Made by a program: the position numbers and the translations under genes | Shown: piece after piece, positions 51,901 through 60,024 of the stretch | How the letters are laid out: each line of letters begins with the position of its first letter | Numbering within the stretch: position 1 is the first letter of the stretch | Notes under the pieces: model-generated | What the model saw: the letters and a program-made list of their open reading frames with translations, nothing else | What the model was told of the DNA's origin: nothing | Databases searched by the model: none | Assembly: GCA_041484255.1 (NCBI GenBank) | Contig: JBGPHE010000001.1 | Span: 1-64,000, forward strand | Source of the DNA: JAWAAW01 sp041484255 | GTDB taxonomy: Archaea > Nanobdellota > Nanobdellia > Woesearchaeales > ARS49 | Reading direction: 5' to 3' | Length of the DNA stretch: 64,000 nucleotides

Positions 51901-54900
51901 ATCTCACCTTGTTCGTCATCAACGCGACCAGCGCCAGCAATGCTGCGGTGCGGAACATCACCGACTTCCGCAGGAACAACGTGAGCATCGCAGTCGTGAA
52001 CATGCCGTTCGAGACCAATGTCACCAGCGTCGCGACCGGACTCATTCGCGACTACGGGACCTGGGGCAACAACGGCACGCTGGGCGGCGGCACCGCGGCG
52101 AACGCCCCGCTCTGGAACAACTCCGGCAAGGTCGGCGGAGACTATGTCTTTGACGGAAGCAACGACTTCATCTCACTCACCGAGCCGCCTGCGGGCTCCA
52201 CCAACCTCGCCAACGGCAGCGTCTTTGCGTGGATACGCACGGCAAACGCGGGCGCGAGCTACCGCGGCATCGTGATCAAGCAGGACGCCTATGGTATGTT
52301 CCTGCTGGACAATGTGTTCATCATCCACGACTGGAACGCCGCGGCCGACCGCACCACGGGCATCAATGTCGCGGACGGCGAATGGCACCTGGTCGGCTTC
52401 ACGTTCCAAAGCGGGGTCGCGGGCGGCACCAAGCTGTCCATCGACGGCCAGATCAACCTGACCACAACACTCACCATCAACTCGCAGAGCGAGGGAATCG
52501 TCATCGGCGCAGGAGACAACCCCGGCACCCTCCAGTTCTTCGGCGGCCAGATTGACGAAGTGATGGTCTTCAATGGCACGCTCACCCCGACGCAGATAAG
52601 CCAGCTCTACCAGGACGGCATCCAGAACAAGAGCCTGGACGTGATCACCGCGGACGAGCTCGCGGCAGGCGATGTCTGGCAGGGCTGCGCAACTCCGAAC
52701 GACAACATCAGCGACGGCAACACCACCTGTAGCAACAACGTGACCATCCTTGCGGTACAGAACGGCACGAATGTCGCGCCAACCATTGCGCAAGTCATCC
52801 TGAACACGACGAACCCGTTGCTGAATGACACGAACCAGAACCTGACCGTCTTCATCATCAACGCGACGGACGCGAATGGCGATGCAGTGCAAAACATCAC
52901 GGACTTCCGCACGAACAACTTCAGCATTGCCTTGCTGAACATGCCGTTCGAGACGAACGTCAGCTCCGTGAGCGCGCGCGCGATCAGGGACTACTCCACC
53001 GATGAGGCAAATGGAACGCTCGGCAATGGCGCCGCAGGACAAGCGCCCGTCTGGGACACGCAGTGCAAGGTTGGCGGATGCTACCAGTTCGACGGAACCG
53101 ACGACTATATTGATGTCGGCAACGAAAGCCTCTTCGACATCGAATTCAATCAGCCATTCACGCTTTCCTCCTGGATAAACACCACGAACAGCGCGAACGA
53201 CGACTTCATCATCGCAAAGGAAGAGAACAGCGGAAACTTCAGGGGATACTACTATTTGATTGACAACGGAGCGGGCGGTGTTATCAACTGCCTCATTGAG
53301 AGCAGTGCCGCCAATCTCATTCAAGTGCGAGGCTCCACCGTCGTGCGCGACGGCAGCTGGCACAATGTCGTCTGCGCATATAACGGCTCAGGGACCGCGG
53401 CAGGAGTGACTCTCTACGTTGACGGCAACCTCGAGTCGATGACGACCGTGAGCGACAACCTTGCAGGCAACACCATTCTGAACAATGTCGATGTCACCAT
53501 CGGCTCACGGGCTTCGGCAGGAGTGCCGCTCCAGGGACGCGTCGACGAGGCATACATCTTCAACCATTCGCTCTCTGCCGCGCAGGTCAAGCAGCTCTAC
53601 CTCGACGGCAACGCGAGCAAGCACGTGATGACGATCGTGCAGCCGGAAACGCAGGCAGGCGACATCTGGCAGGCCTGCGCCACACCTAATGACAACCTCA
53701 CGGACGGCAACACGACGTGCAGCAACAACGTGACCATCTTCGCGCAGCAGAACTCGACCTACAGCCCGCCGACCATCGCGCAGGTCATCCTCAACACCAC
53801 GAATGTCTCCCTCAATGACACCAACCAGAACCTGACCGTCTTCATCATCAACGCGACCAGCGCCCAGAATTACTCCGTGCAGAACATCACGGACTTCCGC
53901 CGCAATGCGACAAGCATCGCAGTCATCAACCTGCCGTTCGAGACGAACGTCACGAACGCGACGCTGGGGAACGGCATCCGCGACTACAGCTCGTTCAACA
54001 ACAGCGGCACGCTTGGCGGCGGAACGCAGGCGAACGCGCCGGTCTGGAACGCGACAGGCCAGATTGGCGGCTACTATGACTTTGACGGCACGAACGATTT
54101 CATCCAGTTCAACGACTCGCCCTCGCTGAGCATCGCAGGAAGCGCGCTGACCATGGAAGCATGGGTGCAGACGCCGGAATCGGCGCCGGCATTGTTCGAC
54201 AGGATCGTGGTGAAAGAGGTCAACACAAACGCAGATCCGTTCATCAGGTATGCACTGTATCGCACCGGCGGCACAAACACAGTGAAATTCGGCGTTTCCA
54301 CCGGCGGCGCAGGAACGATAGGCCAAGTCACAAGCAACTTCAGCATCCCGCTGAACACGTGGTTCCATATGGTGGGAACGTACGATGGCGCGAACCTGCG
54401 GCTGTACCTCAACGGCGAGCTGAACAACACCGTGGCAAATACCGGCGCAATCGCCACGAGCACGACGCCGCTCGTCATCGGCGGCAACACGGAAATCAGC
54501 GACGAGTTCTTCAACGGCTTCATCGACGAAGTGCGCGTCTACAACCGCACGCTGACGCCCGACCAGATCAGGCAGGACTACCAGGCAGGCGTCGCGCACC
54601 ACCAGCCGCTCATCATCGCGAGCAACGAGACCATTGCAGGAGATATCTGGTCTGCGTGCGCCACGCCGAACGACAACATCAGCGACGGCAACACGACGTG
54701 CAGCAACAACGTGACCATCACTGCGGTGCAGAACAACACCGTGTTCAACCTGAGCAATGTCACGCTCACGAAGCTGGACAGCCCTGACCCGGTGAACGCG
54801 AGCAGCAACCTCAGCTATACTATTATTATCAACGCGACCGCTGACTCGCCGGCGAACATCACGCTGACCGACACTTACCCTGCGCAAGTCATCTTCCTGG

Positions 54901-57900
54901 ACTCGCAGCCCAGCCCGCTGGCAGGAACCAACAACACGTTCATAGTGGGCAATCTGACCGAGAACAACACATTCATTGTCAATATCACTGTGTTGGTGCT
55001 GAATGTGACGAACGGCACCGTCATCAACAACACGGCGAACATCAGCTTCCACAACCAGACCGGCTCACAGGTCGCCGTGACTGCGACACAGAGCACGACC
55101 GTGCTCGCTGCCCCGAACGCCACGTTCAACTCGAGCAATATCAGCGTCGTCAAGACCGACTTCCCCGATCCGGTCGAAAACGGCTCGCAATTGAGCTACA
55201 CGATCGCGGTCGCGAGCAATGGCAACGGCACGGCGTACAATGTGACCGTGAACGACACGTATCCGCCGCAGGTCGTCTTTGATAGTGCCCAGCCAAGCCC
55301 GCTCGCAGGAACGAACAACACATTCATCCTGGGCAACCTCACCGCGGGAACGAACATCCTCATCAATATCACGGTAAACGTCTCCGGCAGCGTGCCGAAC
55401 AACACACTCATCAATAACACGGTGAATGTGACGTTCCAGAACGAGACCAGCGACGTCCTGAGCCGCATTTCGACGGCAAGCACGCAAGTCATCGTAATCA
55501 TCAGCACGCTGACCGGCTGCCCCGTGACCATCAATGAGACCACGACACTGACGCAAAGACTGCAGAGCAATAGCTCGTGCATCACGTTCGGCACGGACAA
55601 CATCTCGCTGGACTGCTCGGGCTTCAGCATCGGCGGCAATTACTCCGGCAACGGCATCTCCGCAACGAACCGGCTGAACATCAGCATCAGGAACTGCTTC
55701 ATCGAGAACTTCACGACCAACATCATCCTCCAGGGAACGAACCGGAGCACGGTCGCCAGCAACATCGCGCGCAACTCCAGCCAGCAGAGCATGGAAATCC
55801 AAACCAGCGCGCACGACTCCATCGAAAATAACACTGCACAGAGCAGGACGAACGTCGGCATCAATGTCACGACGGGAATAAACGTCACGCTGGCGAACAA
55901 CAACGGGACGTCTGTCTCGGGCGTGGGCATCAGCATCGACACGGGAAGCGTCAACAATACGCTCACCAACAACAACGGAACCAGCACGTCAGGACAGGGC
56001 ATCTTCCTGTCGTCAGCGTTCAACAACACGCTCAGGAACAACAAGGCAACCACTGCAGGCGCGCCTTCTGCGCTCCAGCTGTCAAGCAGCAACGGCAATC
56101 TGCTGGTGAACAACAGCGGAATCCATACGGGCTCAGGCGCGGGAATCGCAATCTCTGTCAGCGACTACAACGTGCTGGTGAACAACACCGGAATCGGCAA
56201 CCAAGGCATTGCGCTTGGGGACATAAACTCAGACTGGAACAATTTCACGAACAACATCGGCCAAGGAACGAGCTTGGGCGCGAGTGTCAGCGCGAGCCAG
56301 AACAACACGTTCGTCAATAACACGTTCGCGACAAACACGGGAACAAGCATTACGCTGGCAGGCCTTGCAGGCACTGCCGCACTCAACAACACGTTTACGA
56401 ATACGACGCTGTTGACTAATGGGACGTGGTTCTCTACGAACGGCGACGGCCTGAACAATTCGTTCACCAACACTGTGTTTGTCAGCTTCAACGGCACCAT
56501 CCGCATCCTGCCGACCGTGCAGCTGCCCAACGCGACCACGGTGGACGTCCGACAGCTGAATGTCTCGTTCAACCGTGCGCACCTGAACTCGAGCAACCTG
56601 TCCTTCCTCAATACGACCGGCCAGATCACGCTCACGGGCGCCGTGAGCAACCAGCCGCTCGTTGACTTCGAGGACGACAACACGTTCACGCTCTGCGACG
56701 CAAGCATCTGCACCGTGCAAAGCTTCGCAGGCGGCGCGCTCATCTTCAACGTGACGCACTTCACGACGTACTCGTCGACCGCGGGCAACTCCAACTTGAC
56801 GCTCACGAAGACTGACTCGCCAGACCCGGTCAATGCGAGTAGCAACCTGAGCTACCAGATTTCGGTCAATGTCACGTCCGACAGTCCGAGCAACATCACG
56901 CTGACTGACCAGTATCCTGCGCAGGTGATCTTCCTGACCGCGCAGCCGTCGCCCATCACGGGAACGAACGACACGTTCATCATCGGTAACCTGACGAACG
57001 GAAGCTCGTTCAGCGTCAACATCACTGTGCTCGTGCTGAACGTGACGAACGGCACCGTCATCAATAACACGGCGAACATCAGCTTCCAGAACGCGTCCGG
57101 AGTCACGTTCTTCGCGACCGTGACCGAGAACACAACGGTGCGCGCACAGGTAATCCAATTCAACCTCACGAATGTCACGCTGACCAAGACCGACTCGCCC
57201 GACCCGGTCAACGCGAGCGGCATCCTGAACTATACTGTAACGGTGAATGCGACCGCGGACTCGCCTGCGAACATCACGCTGACTGACCAGTACCCTGCAC
57301 AAGTCATCTTCTTGAGCGCCCAGCCTTCACCGCTTGCAGGAACGAACAACACGTTCATTGTGGGCAACTTGACCGCGGGCCAGGCGTTCATCGTGAACAT
57401 CAGCGTGCTCGTGCTGAACGTGACCAATGGCACGATTATCAATAACACTGCCAATATCACCTTCACCAACCAGACCGGAAGCGTGCTGACGCTCAACGCG
57501 ACACAGTCGACGACTGTGCTTGCGGCCGGCAACGCCACGTTCAACAACAGCAACATCTCGGTCACGAAGATTGACGCTCCTGACCCGGTGAACACGAGCG
57601 CGCAGCTGAACTACACCATCAACGTGACGAGCAATGGCAACGGAACCTCGTACAATGTGACTGCGAACGACACATACCCTGCGCAAGTCATCTTCTTGAG
57701 CGCCCAGCCGACGCCGCTGGCAGGAACCAACAACACCTTCATCCTAGGCAACCTGACCGCAGGCCAGAGTGTCCTGATTAACGTGACCGTGCTGGTGCTC
57801 AACATCAGCAACGGCACGCTCATCAACAACACCGTGAACGTGACATTCCAGAACGAGACCAGCGCAGTGCTCAGCAGGATTGCGAGCACGAGCACGCTGG

Positions 57901-59774
57901 TCATCAACCTCACCTTCACGCCGCTCTTCAACGCGAGCAATGTCTCAATCACGAAGACGGACACGCCTGACCCCGTCAACACCAGCCAAAACCTGACGTA
58001 TCAAATTAACGTGACGAGCACGGGCAACGGCACGGCGTTCAATGTGACCGTGAACGACACGTATCCGAATGAAGTCATCTTCCTGACTGCCCAGCCGTCG
58101 CCGAGCGTTGGCAACAACACGTTCACCCTGGGCAATTTGACGCCGGGAACGGTCCGCAGCATCAACATCACCCTGCTGGTGCTCAACATCAGCAACAGCA
58201 CGCTCATCAACAACACTGCGAATGTGACCTTCCAGAACGAATCCAGCGGATTGTTCAGCAGAATCGCGAACACCAGCACGACAGTGCAGAACATCACCAT
58301 CATCCCGCTGTTCAACCTGAGCAATGTCAGCATTACGAAGACTGACTCACCAGACCCTGTGAACACGAGCCAGAACCTCACTTACCAGATCAACATCACG
58401 ACCTCAGGCAATGGCACGTCGTTCAATATCACTGTCAATGACACCTACCCCAACGAAGTCATTTTTGTGAGCGCACAGCCGTCGCCGACCGTCGGCAACA
58501 ACACATTCCTGCTCGGCAACCTGACTGCGGGAATCACACGCAGCATCAACATCACTGTGATGGTGCTGAATATCAGCAACAGCACCGTCATCAACAACAC
58601 CGCAAATGTGACCTTCCAGAACGAGACGAGCGGATTGTTCAGCAGAATCGCGACCGCGAGCACGACGGTGCAGAACTTCAGCATCTTCCAGCTCTTCAAC
58701 ACAAGCAACATCAACATCACCAAGACCGACACACCCGACCCGGTTGAGAACGGCACGCAACTGAACTACACCATTGTCGTCAATGTCACGGGCAATGGCA
58801 CGTCGTTCAATACGACAGTGGTAGACACCTATCCTAATGAAATTGTCTTCACCAGCGCTCAGCCCACGCCGAGTTCAGGTAATAACACGTTCATCCTGGG
58901 CAATTTGACGCCAGGAACAGTCATCCGCATCAACATCACGGTGAATGTGATGCAAGTAGTCAACGGAACAGTCATCAACAACACTGCGAATGTCACATTC
59001 CAGAACGAATCCAGCGGACTGTTCAGCAGGATTGCGAACACGAGCACAACCGTGCAGAACGTAAGCCCTGCGCCAGTGCAGAACATCCAGGTCGGAGGCG
59101 GCGGCTACCGCACGCCTACAATTGGCGGAGTGATCCCTGCGCAGCCAGTACCACCCGCAGTACCTCCTGCAGTTCAGTCGCCGCAGGCCTGCATTGAGAA
59201 CTGGGTGTGCGAAGGCTGGGGACCGTGCACGGACGGCAAGCAGACGCGCCTGTGCGAAGACCAGAGCTCCTGCGGAACCGTAGCGCGCAAGCCTTCAACA
59301 GAGTTTGACTGCGGTGAAACGCCGCAGCCGGCTTCAGTTGCTGTAGAAACGCCAGCAGAAGTGCCTGCTTCCGAGCAGCCGATCTCGCTGCCGACAGTCG
59401 CAGGCACAAGTCAGGCAATAACGCAGCGTTTGCAGTCAGTCAGCGCGCTGCCGTGGACGTGGATACTCATCGGTTTCATTGTCCTAGGCGTGCTTGTCAC
59501 GCTGGGCTTCTCCTATCCGCGCGGACGAAGCGACGAGCCGCCGCAAATGCCCAAGCCAGTGATGGAAGTGCGCGCTCCGCCGCGTCGGGAAGCGCCAAAA
59601 GCGCAGCCAAAGCCTGTTGAAAAGCCCTTGCCGAAGCTTCCCGTCATCGCGCCTGCCAAGATGGACCACGAACAGCTCCACGAGACTGACGTGCAGGCCA
59701 AGCAGCGCATGAAGGAGCTCGACGAGCGCCTGAAGAAGCTCGAACGCACGCTCAGCAGGCACAGAAAGCGCTGA
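42978..59774 (+). CDS. Surface protein P3: giant adhesin-like protein of about 5,598 aa
   Basis: One uninterrupted frame of 16.8 kb. The start is uncertain: TTG 42975, ATG 42978 and ATG 42987 are all in frame. Order: membrane segment (LIGIVLLAGLLGIGVMLW); cadherin/Ig-like domain (PASFSTPQDTALTIDLSQYF); beta-helix (43610-44830); DUF11 (44860-45250); second beta-helix opening (45265); five Gly-rich modules (45768-49975); cap and DUF11 (50350-50915); four LamG-like modules (50925-54735); two DUF11; beta-helix (55500-56790); six tandem DUF11 (56790-59060); Gly hinge; TSP1-like module (59188-59310); one membrane segment (WTWILIGFIVLGVLVTLGF); Pro-rich linker and basic helix ending LSRHRKR. No catalytic domain found, so a binding or structural role is likely. 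Confidence 0.85.
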   Translation: MGDMGRNRRGVVSERTLIGIVLLAGLLGIGVMLWATGIVSFAQQHGVTGSAVASITGLAADDLETQPSFTATPAPNTAPIYRGPASFSTPQDTALTIDLSQYFSDAENDELTFIASSEDVIAVAIDGNALTLTPAAGFAGERSLTVIASDGVNLARTPVKIVVEGTQATPPAPQQEAPAPVEQPPATNESAANETPFNTQEEEFTNPVFNTQVTSISACTNISTPGEYALSTDLSRNITCIVIQTDNVSFSCAGHTITWDTQGLRNISGFTSFISAININKSGRTLFNVTVRDCRLIDGTVGGFNDHAIVLQDTNDSLIFNNTLVASGETSLGIEIVRTGNINISSNRINASSFGGAQAIANAIQFNLFSNNVSISDNDIRGFLSGSGIRTVGVMVDATSNPHDVEVVGNSITVNSTGGSATSTGMNGVTGFGTFLNATNNDVQAFGSGPSGVLANGAFFNRILARGSTAEGLRVGELADSNNITVNGSTTGALVGFNGNSTYSNNRLIATGSWIYTSLNGNTTFINTTFVNANGTLLFYNFYIDDVVIVQQSDLNTTINHAYVNSVDFPFLNTSAEIFLQGFNLTNNKPVVDYTDTNHFQGCPDTCTLLETGDNFIRFTVTHFTTYSSSDLVLLLEKSDSTDPVRIGSLFNYSVAVSVLNGNANNVTLTDLYPLEVVFNSSQPDPIDGTNDTFILGNLTENTTFIVNITVQSLTNDSGIVNVTNGTVINNTVNITFQNDTSDVFTLNDTEETTLVEATENFEPLSDCAVINTSSFLTTSVSGTGTCITIGNNSITLECAGNTITYATTGPGSAIFAEDKYNFTVRNCTLVLGDLNRLSLYDSPAINATNTTSGVNNRIDGSSFRLLNYFYQDGLPQQNCGDLSLNDSAFTGNATCTNITFVARARIRVNSTAVSNNSIAFITDNFLLGVRAFINANGTGYPGGADGNANGSGPGGGIDPVSINRGGGGAGHGGIGGQSNVPQGAGGRPYGSSLSPMTPGSGGATGDGGTHTGGNGGGAVSIFGQNVVLNGVISASAGNGSDGTNSGGGGSGGSILVVANTLFGNGSFTARGGFGGNDQSTGIQSGGSGSGGHIAVKFNTSTMNITSAHAPGAENVTALVNLGQPGTVGFLDMDDSILSITEGWRWSSEDAAVWNYTVINLTNAYTHTNESTVNITAVLIVLHNASISKENVTTGIDVNVSLTISAENFVMDPSEIDGAVINITAGNFTLGADSLINATGTGFEGGFNGNSNGSGPGGGIDPVNFNRGGGGAGHGGIGGQSNVVQGAGGRPYGSALNPFTFGSGGGTGESGNHPGGNGGGIVIISASHIILNGTINADGGNGSDGTNSGGGGSGGSINIITDALEGSGNLSARGGYGGWDQSTGIQAGGSGAGGHIIARFNASTFPVTNAHVEQTENVSGLGFFSQPGTLGFIDIDDDILTIVEGWRWTSEDTDVWNFTVINLSNAYTRTNESAVSVDALRFTLENSSITQENLTFGIHVNTTFSVNASVVLMNRSLIVNLTVVNITAADVTILEDAAINLTGTGFEGGFNGNSNGSGPGGGIDPVNFNRGGGGAGHGGIGGRSNVVQGAGGRPYGSSLNPLTLGSGGGTGENGNHPAGNGGGLAIISGTRVNISGTVSVDGGNGTDGTDSGGGGSGGSIFITADSFDGTGGLLSSGGFGGWDQSTGIQSGGSGAGGHIIAQFNTSTFPIANAHVTGTENVSALVFYSQPGTLGFIDIDDDTLTISEGWRWTSEDTDVWNFTVINVTDAFTRSNDSSVTISSGTLTFTNASFTQENLTVDYQLNLTLSAAADTIALNNSLITNLTQVNLSAGNLSVQDDAVIAVVGTGFAGGAISQNGSGPGGGVINDGFTRGTGAAHGGKGGQPAGGIITVARGPYGSTLNPDTLGSGGSGSAQTPGGSGGGVIFISAARASINGTLNADGANGTDGSSVNTGGGGSGGSIAIVAGIFEGTGTITARGGNAGTSFFADASSGGAGGGRIIVRFNTSTFPVAQASVAGGQNGSGSSSTGEPGTLGFLDIDNDILTVVEGWRWQSDDKSIWNFTIINITDALTRANDTTLNFSVGTLVMSNATLRADNASGNITLFINISAANVSLLDGAFILLNGSGFMGGAISQNGSGPGGGVINDGFTRGTGASHAGKGGQAAAGIISVVRGPYGSSLNPDTLGSGGSGSAQTPGGSGGGTIAISAARVSVNGSIIADGVNGTSGSSVNTGGGGSGGSINIITGIFEGNGTLSARGGDAGVSFFADASSGGAGGGRIIVRFNTSAYFLSRAAVTGGENGSGSSYRGQPGTLGFYDVDDNVLTLQEGWRWEQEDEPMSFGNVTTNHTLIFSNATVLVTDTFRANRINWSADENQTTVFNTSRLIIGNSSVNATGRLVFIYSSQFNDSNTLYLQGANFSLENQTVARVSWTEFSANVGNISARTRLQTRRAFVNATGMQGMNTTANITFFGVNFGTPKAQVDLADTGTFVNCVPFINPFCTTQSYADNVFTFNTSHFTTYTVVEGGVSLALTKTDTPDPVFAGNTLSYAILLNLTAQDAFNVTLTDIYPNQTIFVSAEPSPISGTNNTFIVGNLTENDTFIINITVMVRSDTSNGIDINNTANISFQNSTGAMFTANVTESTHVVTSNRPVIAQVILNTTDVTLNDTNQNLTLFIINATDADDNTVWNITDFRRNNISIAVVNYAFETNISTVSASVRDYSTYSANGTLGTAGQNPTWNLSGPLGGAYYFDGNDFITAPATAPTLPLTFEFWVKPATSSPVGIFDTAPGSGGVLRNFPGGVIEWHGGDPTLALDVVGGNWYHIVLIFSFDGARHITYYRNGTFIATANGSASSGFAWTTMRLGDINNGGAGTYTGEMSEFRVYNRSLTASEIEQLYIEGVAGRHPQIITRGNTVAGDVWQACATPNDNNLTGSSGDGTTVCSNNVTINSVQTVAPVIAQVILNSTDPSKNDTSQNLTLFVINATSASNAAVRNITDFRRNNVSIAVVNMPFETNVTSVATGLIRDYGTWGNNGTLGGGTAANAPLWNNSGKVGGDYVFDGSNDFISLTEPPAGSTNLANGSVFAWIRTANAGASYRGIVIKQDAYGMFLLDNVFIIHDWNAAADRTTGINVADGEWHLVGFTFQSGVAGGTKLSIDGQINLTTTLTINSQSEGIVIGAGDNPGTLQFFGGQIDEVMVFNGTLTPTQISQLYQDGIQNKSLDVITADELAAGDVWQGCATPNDNISDGNTTCSNNVTILAVQNGTNVAPTIAQVILNTTNPLLNDTNQNLTVFIINATDANGDAVQNITDFRTNNFSIALLNMPFETNVSSVSARAIRDYSTDEANGTLGNGAAGQAPVWDTQCKVGGCYQFDGTDDYIDVGNESLFDIEFNQPFTLSSWINTTNSANDDFIIAKEENSGNFRGYYYLIDNGAGGVINCLIESSAANLIQVRGSTVVRDGSWHNVVCAYNGSGTAAGVTLYVDGNLESMTTVSDNLAGNTILNNVDVTIGSRASAGVPLQGRVDEAYIFNHSLSAAQVKQLYLDGNASKHVMTIVQPETQAGDIWQACATPNDNLTDGNTTCSNNVTIFAQQNSTYSPPTIAQVILNTTNVSLNDTNQNLTVFIINATSAQNYSVQNITDFRRNATSIAVINLPFETNVTNATLGNGIRDYSSFNNSGTLGGGTQANAPVWNATGQIGGYYDFDGTNDFIQFNDSPSLSIAGSALTMEAWVQTPESAPALFDRIVVKEVNTNADPFIRYALYRTGGTNTVKFGVSTGGAGTIGQVTSNFSIPLNTWFHMVGTYDGANLRLYLNGELNNTVANTGAIATSTTPLVIGGNTEISDEFFNGFIDEVRVYNRTLTPDQIRQDYQAGVAHHQPLIIASNETIAGDIWSACATPNDNISDGNTTCSNNVTITAVQNNTVFNLSNVTLTKLDSPDPVNASSNLSYTIIINATADSPANITLTDTYPAQVIFLDSQPSPLAGTNNTFIVGNLTENNTFIVNITVLVLNVTNGTVINNTANISFHNQTGSQVAVTATQSTTVLAAPNATFNSSNISVVKTDFPDPVENGSQLSYTIAVASNGNGTAYNVTVNDTYPPQVVFDSAQPSPLAGTNNTFILGNLTAGTNILINITVNVSGSVPNNTLINNTVNVTFQNETSDVLSRISTASTQVIVIISTLTGCPVTINETTTLTQRLQSNSSCITFGTDNISLDCSGFSIGGNYSGNGISATNRLNISIRNCFIENFTTNIILQGTNRSTVASNIARNSSQQSMEIQTSAHDSIENNTAQSRTNVGINVTTGINVTLANNNGTSVSGVGISIDTGSVNNTLTNNNGTSTSGQGIFLSSAFNNTLRNNKATTAGAPSALQLSSSNGNLLVNNSGIHTGSGAGIAISVSDYNVLVNNTGIGNQGIALGDINSDWNNFTNNIGQGTSLGASVSASQNNTFVNNTFATNTGTSITLAGLAGTAALNNTFTNTTLLTNGTWFSTNGDGLNNSFTNTVFVSFNGTIRILPTVQLPNATTVDVRQLNVSFNRAHLNSSNLSFLNTTGQITLTGAVSNQPLVDFEDDNTFTLCDASICTVQSFAGGALIFNVTHFTTYSSTAGNSNLTLTKTDSPDPVNASSNLSYQISVNVTSDSPSNITLTDQYPAQVIFLTAQPSPITGTNDTFIIGNLTNGSSFSVNITVLVLNVTNGTVINNTANISFQNASGVTFFATVTENTTVRAQVIQFNLTNVTLTKTDSPDPVNASGILNYTVTVNATADSPANITLTDQYPAQVIFLSAQPSPLAGTNNTFIVGNLTAGQAFIVNISVLVLNVTNGTIINNTANITFTNQTGSVLTLNATQSTTVLAAGNATFNNSNISVTKIDAPDPVNTSAQLNYTINVTSNGNGTSYNVTANDTYPAQVIFLSAQPTPLAGTNNTFILGNLTAGQSVLINVTVLVLNISNGTLINNTVNVTFQNETSAVLSRIASTSTLVINLTFTPLFNASNVSITKTDTPDPVNTSQNLTYQINVTSTGNGTAFNVTVNDTYPNEVIFLTAQPSPSVGNNTFTLGNLTPGTVRSINITLLVLNISNSTLINNTANVTFQNESSGLFSRIANTSTTVQNITIIPLFNLSNVSITKTDSPDPVNTSQNLTYQINITTSGNGTSFNITVNDTYPNEVIFVSAQPSPTVGNNTFLLGNLTAGITRSINITVMVLNISNSTVINNTANVTFQNETSGLFSRIATASTTVQNFSIFQLFNTSNINITKTDTPDPVENGTQLNYTIVVNVTGNGTSFNTTVVDTYPNEIVFTSAQPTPSSGNNTFILGNLTPGTVIRINITVNVMQVVNGTVINNTANVTFQNESSGLFSRIANTSTTVQNVSPAPVQNIQVGGGGYRTPTIGGVIPAQPVPPAVPPAVQSPQACIENWVCEGWGPCTDGKQTRLCEDQSSCGTVARKPSTEFDCGETPQPASVAVETPAEVPASEQPISLPTVAGTSQAITQRLQSVSALPWTWILIGFIVLGVLVTLGFSYPRGRSDEPPQMPKPVMEVRAPPRREAPKAQPKPVEKPLPKLPVIAPAKMDHEQLHETDVQAKQRMKELDERLKKLERTLSRHRKR
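45768..49975 (+). repeat. Five tandem glycine-rich modules in P3
   Basis: Modules begin near 45768, 46668, 47580, 48489 and 49329. The first three repeat every 906-909 bp (302-303 residues) and share GSGPGGGIDPV, RGGGGAGHGGIGG, GGNGSDGTNSGGGGSGGS and EGWRW-(S/T)SED. The last two form a subtype (GPGGGVINDGFTRGTG, GAGGGRIIVRFNTS) with a period near 840 bp. Each ends in a PGTLGF-(I/L)DIDDDILT strand. Confidence 0.85.
50925..54735 (+). repeat. Four tandem LamG-like modules in P3
   Basis: Modules of about 915-990 bp start near 50925, 51841, 52781 and 53770. Each begins IAQVILN(S/T)T, continues NITDFRRNN-x-SIAV and a jelly-roll with YxFDG-x-ND, then WHxVGxT/Y and FFxGxIDEVxVxNxxLT, and ends AGDxWxxCATPNDN. 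This is the concanavalin/LamG-like fold that binds glycans in many adhesins. Confidence 0.75.
56790..59060 (+). repeat. Six tandem DUF11 domains in P3
   Basis: Each repeat is about 365-380 bp and follows SxTKTDxPDPV-(N/E)-x-(S/G)...YxxxVxxxGNGTxxNxTVxDTYPxxVIFxxAQPxP...GNNTFxxGNL...NxTVLVLNxxNxTxINNTxNVTFQN. Such stacks form extended stalks on surface proteins. Confidence 0.8.
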
Positions 59775-60024
59775 TTCTGCCCGTATTCCCCCTATTATAT
59801 AGTGCGGGCATTCATGAACAATCGTTCATATGAATAGCCAGATGGAAAAATTCTTAAACTAAACTCCACCTACGACGCGCGGGGTGAGTAAATTGAAGGG
59901 GATAGACCACTGTCTACGCTTTACTTCTTTTTGCTCCACGATACGTTCATATGAATTTTCATATGAAAAATCATATTGATTATGTAGGAAATCAGTCGTT
60001 TATCAAAAAAGGGGAGAATTAGGG
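59775..60024. promoter_or_regulatory. 250-bp regulatory gap with TTCATATGAA operator array
   Basis: The perfect palindrome TTCATATGAA occurs at 59825-59834, 59946-59955 and 59958-59967. Weaker relatives are TTCATGAA (59811-59818) and AATC-ATATT-GATT (59969-59981). The last three sit at 12-13 bp spacing. A TATA-like TATTATATAG at 59793-59802 and TGCCCG/CGGGCA arms (59778-59783, 59805-59810) follow the P3 stop. A second TATA-like GTTTATC (59998-60004) and a GGGGAG (60011-60016) precede the AbrB-like gene. Two tiny frames (59830-59862 and the GTG-led frame near 59885) are noted but not called genes. Confidence 0.6.
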
